Origin: an uncultured Eubacteriales bacterium
Lineage (GTDB): Bacteria; Bacillota; Clostridia; Oscillospirales; CAG-272
Length of the DNA stretch: 21,399 bases
NCBI GenBank assembly: GCA_934402395.1
Contig: CAKRTQ010000022.1
Location: 1-21,399 of the forward strand
Reading direction: 5' to 3'
Of this stretch, positions 7,715 through 15,569 are shown in pieces. Position 1 is the first letter of the stretch, and every line of letters begins with the position of its first letter. The translations under genes were made by a program, and so were the position numbers. The notes under the pieces were generated by a model. That model did no database searches. It saw nothing but the letters and a program-made list of their open reading frames with translations, and was not told where the DNA came from.

Positions 7715-7924
7715 CTCGGGTGGCGTTTGTACAGATTTTTAGCTTCATACCCCGGCAGTGGAGAAGATCATATTCTGATCTGCCTGCCGCCGGATAGTTA
7801 CATCAGAACATGAGATTGCACACCAACGCATATTTCGGGCTAAGACGCAAAGCGGCTTAGCCCGGCGGACAGCCGGACTGTCCCCATTTAGTTACATCGG
7901 GATCTGTGGAAACGCCGTCCAAAC
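7715..7924 (+). repeat. Dispersed repeat R2, second unit in tandem with R1
   Basis: A second 46-nt module (7715-7760) is followed by GCCGCCGGATAGTTACATCAGAACAT, shared in blocks with R1. A hairpin CGGGCTAAG...CTTAGCCCG (7836-7864) has one internal mismatch. R1 and R2 are joined by a linker (about 7675-7714) that recurs inverted near 11690-11730, so the dimer is itself a repeated arrangement. Function is unknown. Confidence 0.85.
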
Positions 7925-7967
7925 AAAAAAGTGACTGCCGCGCTTTGGCGCGGCAGTCACTTTTTTT
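7925..7967. terminator. Bidirectional intrinsic terminator
   Basis: A perfect 19-bp stem (7925-7943 with 7948-7966) with a four-base loop has a GC core AGTGACTGCCGCGC flanked by six As and seven Ts. It therefore works in both directions. On the minus strand it begins directly after the transketolase stop; on the plus strand it closes the lplA/serine hydrolase unit after about 500 nt of repeat-containing 3' RNA. Confidence 0.95.
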
Positions 7968-8913
7968 ATTTCATTTTAACCGCTGCACGCGCTTTTTCGG
8001 CGATATGCGCGGGAGTGAGTCCGTACATTTCAAGCAGTGCGGGAACCTTTCCGGAGCGTCCGAAGCTGTCCTCGACGCCCACGCGAAGCACCGGCACCGG
8101 GCAGCGCTCGCACACGACCTCGCTGACGGCGGAGCCGAGCCCGCCGATGATATTGTGCTCCTCGGCAGTGACGATAGCACCGGTCTCGGCTGCACAGGCG
8201 GCAACATTGTCCGCATCTATCGGCTTGATGGTGTGAACATTGACCACGCGGGCGGAGATACCCTCTGCGTCCAGCATTTTTGCGGCTTCAAGAGCCATCG
8301 CAACGGTAATACCGGTCGCCATTATGGTGACATCCTTGCCGTCGCGCAGAACGACATTCTTGCCGAACTCGAACTTGTAATCATTCTTATCAAAAAGCAC
8401 CGGCACGGCAAGTCTGCCGAAGCGGAGATAGACCGGACCGACATAGTTTATCGCCCATTCGACCGCGGCACGCGCCTCGGTAGCATCGGCGGGGTTGACT
8501 ATCGCCATGCCGGGAATGGTGCGCATCGTGCCGAGATCCTCCAGGCACTGATGTGTCGCGCCGTCCTCGCCGACGGTAATTCCGGCATGTGTCGCGCCTA
8601 TTTTTACGTTGAGGTGCGGATATGCGATAGAGTTTCTTATCTGCTCAAAGGCGCGTCCGGCTGCAAACATCGCAAATGTGGATGCAAACGGGATCTTTCC
8701 CGCAGCGGCAAGCCCGGCAGCGACCGTCATCATATTGCCCTCGGCAATTCCGCAGTCAAAAAAGCGGTCGGGAAATTTCTTTTTGAAAACGCCCGTCTTT
8801 GTGGCTGCGGCAAGGTCAGCGTCAAGCACCACAAAATCGTATTTATCGCCGAATTCGGCAAGCGCGTTGCCGTACGCCTCGCGGGTGGCGATTTTTTCAA
8901 TCATTTCTGCCAT
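7966..8913 (-). CDS. Transketolase, C-terminal subunit
   Basis: This 315-residue protein is the pyrimidine-binding and C-terminal part of a split transketolase. With the N-terminal subunit it transfers two-carbon ketol units in the pentose phosphate pathway. Family blocks are FFDCGIAEGNM, FASTFAMFAAGRAFEQIRN, THAGITVGEDGATHQ and TIKPIDADN, followed by EEHNIIGGLGSAV. ATG 8913 is favoured over 8919: AAGGAGGT lies 7-8 nt before 8913 but only 1-2 nt before 8919. That ribosome-binding site overlaps the stop region of the N-terminal subunit, so the two halves are probably translationally coupled. Confidence 0.95.
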   Translation of the reverse strand: MAEMIEKIATREAYGNALAEFGDKYDFVVLDADLAAATKTGVFKKKFPDRFFDCGIAEGNMMTVAAGLAAAGKIPFASTFAMFAAGRAFEQIRNSIAYPHLNVKIGATHAGITVGEDGATHQCLEDLGTMRTIPGMAIVNPADATEARAAVEWAINYVGPVYLRFGRLAVPVLFDKNDYKFEFGKNVVLRDGKDVTIMATGITVAMALEAAKMLDAEGISARVVNVHTIKPIDADNVAACAAETGAIVTAEEHNIIGGLGSAVSEVVCERCPVPVLRVGVEDSFGRSGKVPALLEMYGLTPAHIAEKARAAVKMK

Positions 8914-8928
8914 CTTCATGACCTCCTT

Positions 8929-9759
8929 TTAGTTGAGAGACGCGAGGATCTCAGCTCTCGCCTCTGCATATTCGGCATCATTCGGGGCTTTTCCGTGCCA
9001 TCCGACCTGATTTTCCATAAACGACACTCCCTTGCCCTTTACCGAATGAACGATAATGGCTGTGGGTTTGCCGTGGCATTCACGCGCGGCGCGGAATGCC
9101 GACTCAAGCGACTCAAAATCGTGCGCATCGGCGGAGATCACGTTGAACCCGAACGCCTCGAACTTCTTGTCGTGCGGTGTGGGATTCATAACATCGGTTA
9201 TCTTACCGTCTATCTGAAGCCCGTTGAGGTCAAGAATGAAGCAGAGGTTGTCAAGCTTGTAGTGAGCCGCGAACATCGCAGCCTCCCACACCTGACCTTC
9301 CTCCGACTCGCCGTCGCCTATGATCGCATAGGTGCGGTAATCCTTTTTGTCTATCTTTGCGGCAAGCGCCATACCGCAGGCAGCCGAAACGCCAAGCCCC
9401 AGTGAGCCTGTGGTCATATCAACGCCCGGAGTATGCTTCATGTCGGGGTGACCCTGAAGGTACGAGTCAGCCTGACGGAGCGTGAGGAGATCCTCCTTCG
9501 GGAAGTATCCCTTTTCCGCCAGCACCGCGTAAAGCGCGGGGGCGGTATGTCCCTTTGAAAGCACCAGTCTGTCGCGGTCTGCGGCGTGAGGGTTCTTGGG
9601 GTCAACGTTCATTTCTTCAAAATAAAGATATGTAACTACATCGGCAATAGAGAGCGATCCGCCCGGGTGACCGGATGCGGCTGCGTGTGTGCCGTCAAGC
9701 ACGCCGAGGCGGACTGCCGCAGCGTGTCTTTTAAGCTCATTGAGCTTTGACTGTTCCAT
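8929..9759 (-). CDS. Transketolase, N-terminal subunit
   Basis: This 276-residue protein is the pyrophosphate-binding half of the split thiamine-diphosphate enzyme. Motifs are ASGHPGGSLS, LSKGHTAPALYA, TGSLGLGVSAACGMA, GDG (148-150) with ESEEGQVWEAAM, and LDLNGLQIDG at the other end of the cofactor motif. The start is set at ATG 9759, six nt after GGAGG. ATG 9765 in the same frame touches the ribosome-binding site, and the open frame further upstream passes through the promoter. It is the first gene of a two-gene operon with the C-terminal subunit. Confidence 0.95.
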   Translation of the reverse strand: MEQSKLNELKRHAAAVRLGVLDGTHAAASGHPGGSLSIADVVTYLYFEEMNVDPKNPHAADRDRLVLSKGHTAPALYAVLAEKGYFPKEDLLTLRQADSYLQGHPDMKHTPGVDMTTGSLGLGVSAACGMALAAKIDKKDYRTYAIIGDGESEEGQVWEAAMFAAHYKLDNLCFILDLNGLQIDGKITDVMNPTPHDKKFEAFGFNVISADAHDFESLESAFRAARECHGKPTAIIVHSVKGKGVSFMENQVGWHGKAPNDAEYAEARAEILASLN

Positions 9760-9796
9760 TTTCATCCTCCGTAATGGGGTATTTTTGTTCAATATA

Positions 9797-9825
9797 ATTA
9801 TAATGCAAAATGCGCTGATTGTCAA
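9797..9825 (-). promoter_or_regulatory. Consensus promoter of the transketolase genes
   Basis: On the minus strand TTGACA (9825-9820), 17 bp, then TATAAT (9802-9797) is a perfect sigma-A promoter. Transcription would start near 9790, giving a leader of about 31 nt. The promoter begins 23 nt after the stop of the upstream ECF gene. No terminator lies between, so read-through from that gene is also possible. Confidence 0.88.
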
Positions 9826-9848
9826 TAGTCCGAGGGTGCACGTCGGTG

Positions 9849-11219
9849 TCAGAGTTTTTTGAGCACGTCTCCGGCTCTGCCACGCTCGACCGCGCCCCAC
9901 AGCAGTGCTATAATATACGCCTGTCCCAGCCGCACGACTATCTCCTCGATAACGCGAGGGACCCACAGCACGATAAGCGCGCGGTCCGCCCACGCTGTGA
10001 CAAACGCACGCAGAATAAATGTATTCACTGTCGTAACGAACAGTCCCGACACGGTAACGCACAGTGCGATCTTAAGAAAAGAAAATGCCCTCTCCCTTCC
10101 GTCCGGCGATTTTTTCTCCGTCACGGCGGTAATTATCATATTAAGCAGAATAAAAATGATCCCGCACGCGCCCGCGATGATGCTGCCTGCCACAACGACA
10201 TTGATATTTGATGCAAGATTTTTGCGGAATCCGTCCGACTGCGTAAAGATATAGCCGTTGCAATCAAGCTTTTCATCGTCACGCACGCCGCCCATCGAAA
10301 GCTGCTGCTCCAACGCGGCGGGATTCTCCGCCGCCTCAAACTCAAGCTTTGCTTTTTTTGCAAATTTTTCTGCCTGACTGCCCGCCTTACCGACGACGGT
10401 AATGTCCTTGCGGCTACCGGCAGCATCATCGGCTATTTTACTGTATGAAGCGGGAATGCAGACCCGTTCCCCCGCATTCGCAAGTGCGCCGGCGGCAACG
10501 GATGTCACACTGCGCATCTCGCCGTTCACCGCGACCGTTGCCGGCAGCCGGTCTGCGCCGTCCGGCACGGCGGTAAGCGTAAGATTATTTTTTGAGTAGC
10601 GCGACAATCCCACCACAAAGCGGGACATTGAAGAAAGCGTTTTTCCCTCGATCTCGGCACGTCCGGGCAGCTCGGCGGCAGATGCGGTGATACCGCTGTT
10701 AACCCCGTCACGCCGTAGCGATTCCGCCGAGCCCACGCCGAAAAACAGGACGACGGAAAACACCGATATCAGCGCGATCTGCAAAAGGTGCGACGACTGC
10801 TTGCCTACCATGCGCCACAAAACTCCCACGATACAGCCGCCCGCAAACGCGGTGAGTGTGAGCCACGGTATGTACGCGCCGTCGGGTGCGATAAAATGAC
10901 CGATGAGGTCGGTCAGTGCGCTTGCCGCTCCGCCCCACAGCGGTCCGCACAGTGCGGCAGGGAAAAAGTTGAATATTCCTCCCAGCCCTATCTTTATCCC
11001 CAACCCCGGAATATTGAGCGCGAGGTTGGTAAAGCATTTCAGAACCACGGCAAATGCCACGCAAACCGCGGTAAGTGTGAGCCGGCGCAAAATTCTTTTT
11101 GAGTCGATATGTTTTTTCGTTCCGCCATCTCCGCCATTCGCCGGTGTATCCGACGGCATGGAGCTGTTTTCACGCGTTTTGAGTTGTGTTATATTTTCTT
11201 TTTTGTCTTTTCGAGGCAT
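9849..11219 (-). CDS. ECF transporter S component (folate-family type) with inserted extracytoplasmic LRR-like domain
   Basis: This is a 456-residue membrane protein, more than twice the usual S-component length. Residues 46-137 match the first four helices of FolT-like proteins (IKIGLGGIFNFFPAALCGPLWGG, then TDLIGHFIAPDGAYIPW). Residues about 378-443 match the last two helices (FLKIALCV..., VPRVIEEIVV). Between them is an insert: a helix (146-163), an outside domain (about 165-336) and another helix (339-363). Residues 232-296 of the insert resemble one BspA-type leucine-rich repeat ending (CIPASYSKIADDAAG, GKAGSQAEKFAKKAKLEF). Substrate is unknown; folate or thiamine are possible. The start at ATG 11219 follows AAAGGCGG, and the cytoplasmic N terminus is polar. 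No energising EcfA/EcfT genes are nearby. Confidence 0.8.
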   Translation of the reverse strand: MPRKDKKENITQLKTRENSSMPSDTPANGGDGGTKKHIDSKRILRRLTLTAVCVAFAVVLKCFTNLALNIPGLGIKIGLGGIFNFFPAALCGPLWGGAASALTDLIGHFIAPDGAYIPWLTLTAFAGGCIVGVLWRMVGKQSSHLLQIALISVFSVVLFFGVGSAESLRRDGVNSGITASAAELPGRAEIEGKTLSSMSRFVVGLSRYSKNNLTLTAVPDGADRLPATVAVNGEMRSVTSVAAGALANAGERVCIPASYSKIADDAAGSRKDITVVGKAGSQAEKFAKKAKLEFEAAENPAALEQQLSMGGVRDDEKLDCNGYIFTQSDGFRKNLASNINVVVAGSIIAGACGIIFILLNMIITAVTEKKSPDGRERAFSFLKIALCVTVSGLFVTTVNTFILRAFVTAWADRALIVLWVPRVIEEIVVRLGQAYIIALLWGAVERGRAGDVLKKL

Positions 11220-11264
11220 TCCGACCGCCTTTCCGTTCCATGCAGAACACACCAACAATACTTC

Positions 11265-11292
11265 ATTATATATTTTACCTCAATCCCCCCAA
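11265..11292 (-). promoter_or_regulatory. Possible promoter of the ECF S-component gene
   Basis: On the minus strand TATAAT (11270-11265) is preceded at about 16 bp by TTGGGG, a weak -35. The -10 is good but the -35 is poor, so this is tentative. It lies just inside the left boundary of the large inverted repeat. Confidence 0.4.
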
Positions 11293-11304
11293 AAAATCAA
11301 CCCT

Positions 11305-11460
11305 TTTTTAAACTCGGATGACGTTGAAGCGAATTTTTAGCTTTATACCCCGACAGTGGAGAAAAAGCAGATTCATATCTTCCTGCCGCCGGGAAGTTAC
11401 ATCAGAACATGAGGCATCGGACACGCATATAGGCGGATAACCTGCCTGCCGGCAACTGTG
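11305..11460 (+). repeat. Dispersed repeat R3, left arm of a large inverted repeat
   Basis: The 46-nt module is at 11313-11358 and is followed by GGAGAAAAAGCAGAT, then by TCTTCCTGCCGCC and GTTACATCAGAACAT as in the other copies. Positions 11305-11372 are the inverse of 11821-11888 with two mismatches in 68. No gene is present. Confidence 0.88.
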
Positions 11461-11466
11461 TATGAA

Positions 11467-11510
11467 AAAAGTGGCTGTTAAAACCATAAAGTTTTTTAAC
11501 AGCCACTTTT
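11467..11510. terminator. Intrinsic terminator for the minus-strand lipoprotein operon
   Basis: A 17-bp stem AAAAGTGGCTGTTAAAA (11467-11483) pairs with TTTTAACAGCCACTTTT (11494-11510) around a 10-nt loop. On the minus strand the right side ends in TTTTTT, suiting termination about 380 nt after the stop at 11891. It could also act in the plus direction. It sits inside the inverted repeat. Confidence 0.85.
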
Positions 11511-11559
11511 ACATTCCGCTATACTCTACCTGCACCAGGCAGGTCAGAATCTGCTTTTC

Positions 11560-11888
11560 CTTTTCTTGGGCTAAACCGCGCCACGGCACGGTTTAGCCCG
11601 AATATAGCGGTATGGATGATAATGCTCCGATGTGACCTCCCGCGGCAGAGCAGTTCAGAATCTGTACAAACGCTGCCGGAGCTCGGGCGGGAAATTCAGC
11701 GCGGTGTAAATGGTGCAGCCCGGTTATCCCGCCGGGCTAAGCCGCTTTGCGGCTTAGCCCGAAGATAGCAGAAAAATTGATAATGTTCTGATGTAACTAA
11801 ATGGCGACGGGAAGATCCGGATCTGCTTTTTCTCCACTGTCGGGGTATGAAGCTAAAAATTCGCTTCAACGTCACCCGAGTTTAAAAA
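11560..11888 (-). repeat. Dispersed repeat R4 (dimeric), right arm of the large inverted repeat
   Basis: Read on the minus strand, it begins two nt after the stop codon at 11891 with the 46-nt module (11835-11880). It continues to a perfect 13-bp hairpin CGGGCTAAGCCGC-TTT-GCGGCTTAGCCCG (11733-11761), the linker known from the R1/R2 junction, and a decayed second module (about 11635-11685). A second hairpin GGGCTAAACCG...CGGTTTAGCCC (11568-11599) follows. The arrangement parallels R1 plus R2. No gene is seen. Confidence 0.88.
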
Positions 11889-11890
11889 TA

Positions 11891-14119
11891 TCACCCGAGA
11901 ACAAAAGTACATTTGGCGTCGAATTCGACAGTACCATTGTATTTTTTGATAGTGCCGGTGACTGTGATCTTGTCGCCCTCGGCAAGCTTGTCGGCGCCCT
12001 CACCGACCATGCGGAAGCACTGGATCTGTTTGTCGGTGATACCGGCAACCGAAATGGTAACGGTGATATTCTTGTACTGCTCGCTGTAAGGAGTATCGAT
12101 CTTGGTGATAACACCGGCAAGAGTCTTTTCGCCGTCAAGAGCGGTATTCTCGGCAAGCTTGTAAGCGGCGATGAGGGTCTTTACGGCAGCCACATCGGCA
12201 TCGGCGATGAGCAGGCAGCCCGCGTCGAATTCAACGGTGCCGTTGTAGTTCTTGATTGTTCCGTAAACATTGATGGTCTGACCCTCGGCGAGCTTATCCG
12301 CGTCGTCGCCCTTGAGGCGGAAGCACATGATCGGCTTGTCGGTAATACCGTCAACGATGATGGTAACGGTAATATTTTTGTACTGATCGCTCCATGCCGT
12401 GTCGATCTTGGAGATCACGCCCTTGAGAACGACGGGAGAGGACATCGACTCACCCGTTGCAAGAGAGTAAGCGGCGTCCACGGTCTTGGACTGGTCGATG
12501 TGCTCGCCCTTGCCTATGAGCTTGCACTTTGCGTCAAACTCGACAGTGCCGTTATAGTTCTTGATGACGCCCTCAACGGTTATCTCATCACCCACAGCAA
12601 GAGCCTCGGCTCCGTCGCCAACAAGGCGGAAGCACTGAATGGGCTTGTCGGTAAGTCCCGCGACCTCGATGGTAACGGTGATGTTCTTGTACTGCTCGCT
12701 CCACGGCGTGTCGATCTTTATGATCTTACCGAAGAGGCGGTAGGTTCCGGGCAGCGCAGCGCCGGCTTCAAGCTTGTAGGCAGCGTCAACTATCTCGGCG
12801 TAGCTCATTTCGGTGGCTACGAGCTTGATCTCGAACACGCGGGTCTCGGTGACGGAGCCGCACTTGAGAGTGGCTGTCAGCTTTACCGTGGAATCGGTAT
12901 CGGGGAGCTTGATGGTGAGCTTGCCGTCGGCAACAACTGCAGCGGCATTATCGGATTCCCATGTGATGGCGACCTTGTCGTAGGTCTTACCGACTGCGGG
13001 AAGCTCGATCTCGGTGTCGGCGGTAACGGTGGAAATAACGGAAAGTCCTTCCTTTTCAAAGGCTACCATGCCGGCATCGTCCTTCTGGGGAAGTCCGACA
13101 TACTCAAATGCATCTGCGGAAGCGGGGGTGAGGTAGAACGCACCATCGTATACGCAGATGATACCGGTCACGTTGGCAGTCCAGCCGGTGTGCTCGGCAT
13201 GACCCTTCTTGAGAGTCTCCTGCTCATCCTTGGTGATGGGGCAGACGGAGGAAGAAATTCTTATGTAGCTCTCATATTCGCCGAGCTTGAACTTGTAGTA
13301 ACCGCCCGAGGTGTCCTCGCCGGTGATCTCAACACCCTTGAGGGTGACGAGCATGCCCTGCTGTGCGGTGAGGGCTTCGTCCTTGAGGGAGGTCGCCTTT
13401 TGATATTTTTCGGTAAAATCAACGGGTGCGGCAGGAGTTTTGTTGGAGTCAAGGACCTCAACGGTCGCCTTTATTATCTCGTAGGTTCCGTTGTAGGTGT
13501 CACGAGTACCGGTAACGCGCACGGTCATACCGACCTCAAGCTTGTCATCGGTCACAGGGTCGGTGGACATATTGTAAACGTAGTAGCCGCCGTCATTATC
13601 CTGCAGGTAGAGGCAGTTGGAGCTGTTGCCCTTGGACTTCGCCATAATAGCGGTCACAACGCCCTTGACGATAACGGTATCGTCCTTTGCCGCCGCAACG
13701 AATTCAGCCCAGCTGAATTCCTTGAAGGCGGGGACCTTGTGGTTGAAGAAAACGTCGGAGGTCTTGCCCTCGGCATCCTTTACGGTAGCCTTAAGGGTGT
13801 AGACGATATCGGCTGCCGCCTTTTCGTCAACGTCAACGGTAACGGTGCTGCCGTCCTCGGAGACGGTTATCTTAACACCGTCGGCAGGACCGGAGGTGAT
13901 GTTTGCCGTCCACTCAACGGTGTATTTTGTGCCGTCGATGGTGACAACGCCTACGCGTGAGAAGTCGGAAGCGGTAACCTCCGCCTCATTGCGGTACATT
14001 GTGTAAATGTACTCTTTTGCAAGGGCCAAAGGATCCTTTTCGGTCTCCTCGGGCTTGCAGGCGGCAAACGCCGCCACGCAAAGGGCAAGCAGAATAACTA
14101 TTGAAATAAGTTTTTTCAT
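11891..14119 (-). CDS. Large surface lipoprotein with Ig-like and tandem OB-fold-like domains
   Basis: This 742-residue protein has a lipoprotein signal peptide ending at Cys21 (AFAAC). In order it has an Ig-like domain (about 30-130), an OB-fold-like region (about 137-225 and 250-340), a second Ig-like domain (about 350-436), then three homologous repeats at about 440-535, 545-637 and 648-740. Each repeat contains KIDT-W/Y-S-QYKNITVTI, then QCFR or MCFR, and ends YNGTVEFDA. The folds are inferred from pattern only. OB folds commonly bind nucleic acid or sugars; no catalytic motif was recognised. The start is ATG 14119 with AAAGG about 10 nt upstream; the in-frame TTG at 14128 sits too near that site. 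It lies 48 nt after the secreted nuclease gene. The final codons and stop (CTCGGGTGA) resemble the repeat that follows. Confidence 0.85.
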   Translation of the reverse strand: MKKLISIVILLALCVAAFAACKPEETEKDPLALAKEYIYTMYRNEAEVTASDFSRVGVVTIDGTKYTVEWTANITSGPADGVKITVSEDGSTVTVDVDEKAAADIVYTLKATVKDAEGKTSDVFFNHKVPAFKEFSWAEFVAAAKDDTVIVKGVVTAIMAKSKGNSSNCLYLQDNDGGYYVYNMSTDPVTDDKLEVGMTVRVTGTRDTYNGTYEIIKATVEVLDSNKTPAAPVDFTEKYQKATSLKDEALTAQQGMLVTLKGVEITGEDTSGGYYKFKLGEYESYIRISSSVCPITKDEQETLKKGHAEHTGWTANVTGIICVYDGAFYLTPASADAFEYVGLPQKDDAGMVAFEKEGLSVISTVTADTEIELPAVGKTYDKVAITWESDNAAAVVADGKLTIKLPDTDSTVKLTATLKCGSVTETRVFEIKLVATEMSYAEIVDAAYKLEAGAALPGTYRLFGKIIKIDTPWSEQYKNITVTIEVAGLTDKPIQCFRLVGDGAEALAVGDEITVEGVIKNYNGTVEFDAKCKLIGKGEHIDQSKTVDAAYSLATGESMSSPVVLKGVISKIDTAWSDQYKNITVTIIVDGITDKPIMCFRLKGDDADKLAEGQTINVYGTIKNYNGTVEFDAGCLLIADADVAAVKTLIAAYKLAENTALDGEKTLAGVITKIDTPYSEQYKNITVTISVAGITDKQIQCFRMVGEGADKLAEGDKITVTGTIKKYNGTVEFDAKCTFVLG

Positions 14120-14143
14120 TGCTTTCAAGCCTTTCTTTTTGTG

Positions 14144-14163
14144 CCGGGCGGTTTTTTGCCCGG
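14144..14163. other. Intercistronic hairpin between nuclease and OB-domain lipoprotein genes
   Basis: CCGGGC (14144-14149) pairs with GCCCGG (14158-14163) around an 8-nt loop. No U-run follows on the minus strand, so transcript processing, stabilisation or partial attenuation is more likely than full termination. Confidence 0.45.
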
Positions 14164-14167
14164 TTTG

Positions 14168-15517
14168 TTATTTGACCACGGTGATATCATCGGCGGAAAA
14201 GACCCTTATCTGATATTTTCCGTCATAAATGTCGACAATGCCACGCACGTCAATTGTTTTGTCTTTGTATTCGCCCTCGCCGATAAGCTTTCCGTCGGCA
14301 CCGTAAAGCACTGCTGTGCGCACGGTGAGCGTTGTGCCGTCGGCGGCTTTGCAGGTGAGGGTCATGGCGCCGAGCTGTGAGCTTGTCTCGGTCGCCGTCG
14401 TATATATCGCTGTCACGGTAAGACCGCGCATGGTCACGGTCGTGCCCATCATGAGCGCGGCGCTTTCATACTCGCGCGTCTCGCCTGCGTCATCTGTGAT
14501 CATTACGGCTCCGTTTGCGAAGTCGGCTGCGCTTATCTCGCGGTACGCGCCCTCATGACCGCCCTCTATCTTTTTGATGTTGGAGGGATCGTCCGGCTTC
14601 ATAACGCGATAGGTGAGCCCGGAGACCTGATAGGTCCCGCCCGCTTCGTAGTACTGAACCGATCCGACAATACGCGAGAGATTGCCGACCGAGAGGATGT
14701 CAAGTCCTTCTCCCGAAAGCCCGTATCCGTAATAGACATAAATGCCGTAATAGCGGTCGGTCTCGCTGTCGTAGCTCTCGATATACACGCCGGAATTGTT
14801 GTTTTTGGTTATTACGCCCTCAAAGGCGACCTTTGAGCCGTTGTATTTTTCGGCGTTGCAGCGCAGCTCCTTAAGAGTCAGCTCGATGGCATCGCCGTAG
14901 TAGAAGTCGGGATCGCGCTTGCCCGAATGAATATTCAGCTTCTGCGCCTTCGCCTGTGCTATTGCCGCCATGCATATGCTGCCGTAGCGGTTATTGGCTG
15001 AGGACGAAGCTATCGCAAGCCCGTTCTGGAGCAGCTCGATATTCAGATTGCGGTACGCCGCGTTCTCGTCGGTACGGTACCAGACCCACACCAGATATCT
15101 GCCGCCGGTGGAGTCAAGGTTCCAGTTTGCGTCATCGGATTCCACTATTATAGAGCTTGCCTCTTTGAGCTTCTCCTTTGTAAAGCGCGATGCCGCCTTG
15201 CCGTATTCTTCGATCTTACCGGTAGATTCCGGGGTGTTGATGGCAAGATACCTCGCCTTGAGCACGCCGGTGGGGGACACACTTTCGGGCACATTGAAGT
15301 GCGTGGTGTCGCCGTCGATATATGTCCGCACCGTTACCTTCTGCTTTACCGTGGCGGACGAGCCCTCGGTGAGTTTTACCTCGGCAGCGTAGTCGTGTAT
15401 TTCGGAAACACCGCCGGAGCTGTCGCCGGTGCCGTCGCCGGCGCCTGTCGGTCGGCAGGCGGAAAGCAGCAGCAATGCGGCAAATACAAGCGCGAAAAGA
15501 CGGTAGGTTTTTTTCAT
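14168..15517 (-). CDS. Secreted staphylococcal-nuclease-like lipoprotein (thermonuclease family) with OB-like C-terminal domains
   Basis: This 449-residue lipoprotein has a lipobox LSAC and acylated Cys21. The SNase domain (about 50-190) shows YIDGDTTHF (Asp68, Asp70), KARYLAINTPES (Arg89 and Glu97, equivalent to Arg35 and Glu43 of staphylococcal nuclease) and GGRYLVWVW (Arg140, equivalent to Arg87). Asp40 of the prototype is Asn94 here, a variation I believe occurs in other family members. The active site therefore looks intact, predicting Ca2+-dependent cleavage of DNA or RNA outside the cell. Residues about 200-310 and 315-449 form two further OB-like domains (VAFEGVITKN..., KTIDVRGIVDIYDGKYQIRV). 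ATG 15517 follows GAGGTG by 6 nt. The gene lies 83 nt after the binding protein and 48 nt before the OB-domain lipoprotein. Confidence 0.9.
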   Translation of the reverse strand: MKKTYRLFALVFAALLLLSACRPTGAGDGTGDSSGGVSEIHDYAAEVKLTEGSSATVKQKVTVRTYIDGDTTHFNVPESVSPTGVLKARYLAINTPESTGKIEEYGKAASRFTKEKLKEASSIIVESDDANWNLDSTGGRYLVWVWYRTDENAAYRNLNIELLQNGLAIASSSANNRYGSICMAAIAQAKAQKLNIHSGKRDPDFYYGDAIELTLKELRCNAEKYNGSKVAFEGVITKNNNSGVYIESYDSETDRYYGIYVYYGYGLSGEGLDILSVGNLSRIVGSVQYYEAGGTYQVSGLTYRVMKPDDPSNIKKIEGGHEGAYREISAADFANGAVMITDDAGETREYESAALMMGTTVTMRGLTVTAIYTTATETSSQLGAMTLTCKAADGTTLTVRTAVLYGADGKLIGEGEYKDKTIDVRGIVDIYDGKYQIRVFSADDITVVK

Positions 15518-15569
15518 TTTACACCTCGTTTATGGGAACCGCGGCGGTCCCGTGGCGCAACGCGCACAC

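Noticed and set aside
7906..9405. 499-codon plus-strand open frame
   Set aside because: It runs antisense through both transketolase subunits and starts within the bidirectional terminator region.
11305..11888. Insertion sequence
   Set aside because: The 448-bp interior contains no transposase reading frame, only hairpins and a terminator; a non-autonomous element remains possible and is reported as a finding.
11801..13960. 719-codon plus-strand open frame
   Set aside because: It is antisense to the OB-domain lipoprotein, begins inside repeat R4, has no ribosome-binding site and shows only composition mirrored from the real gene.
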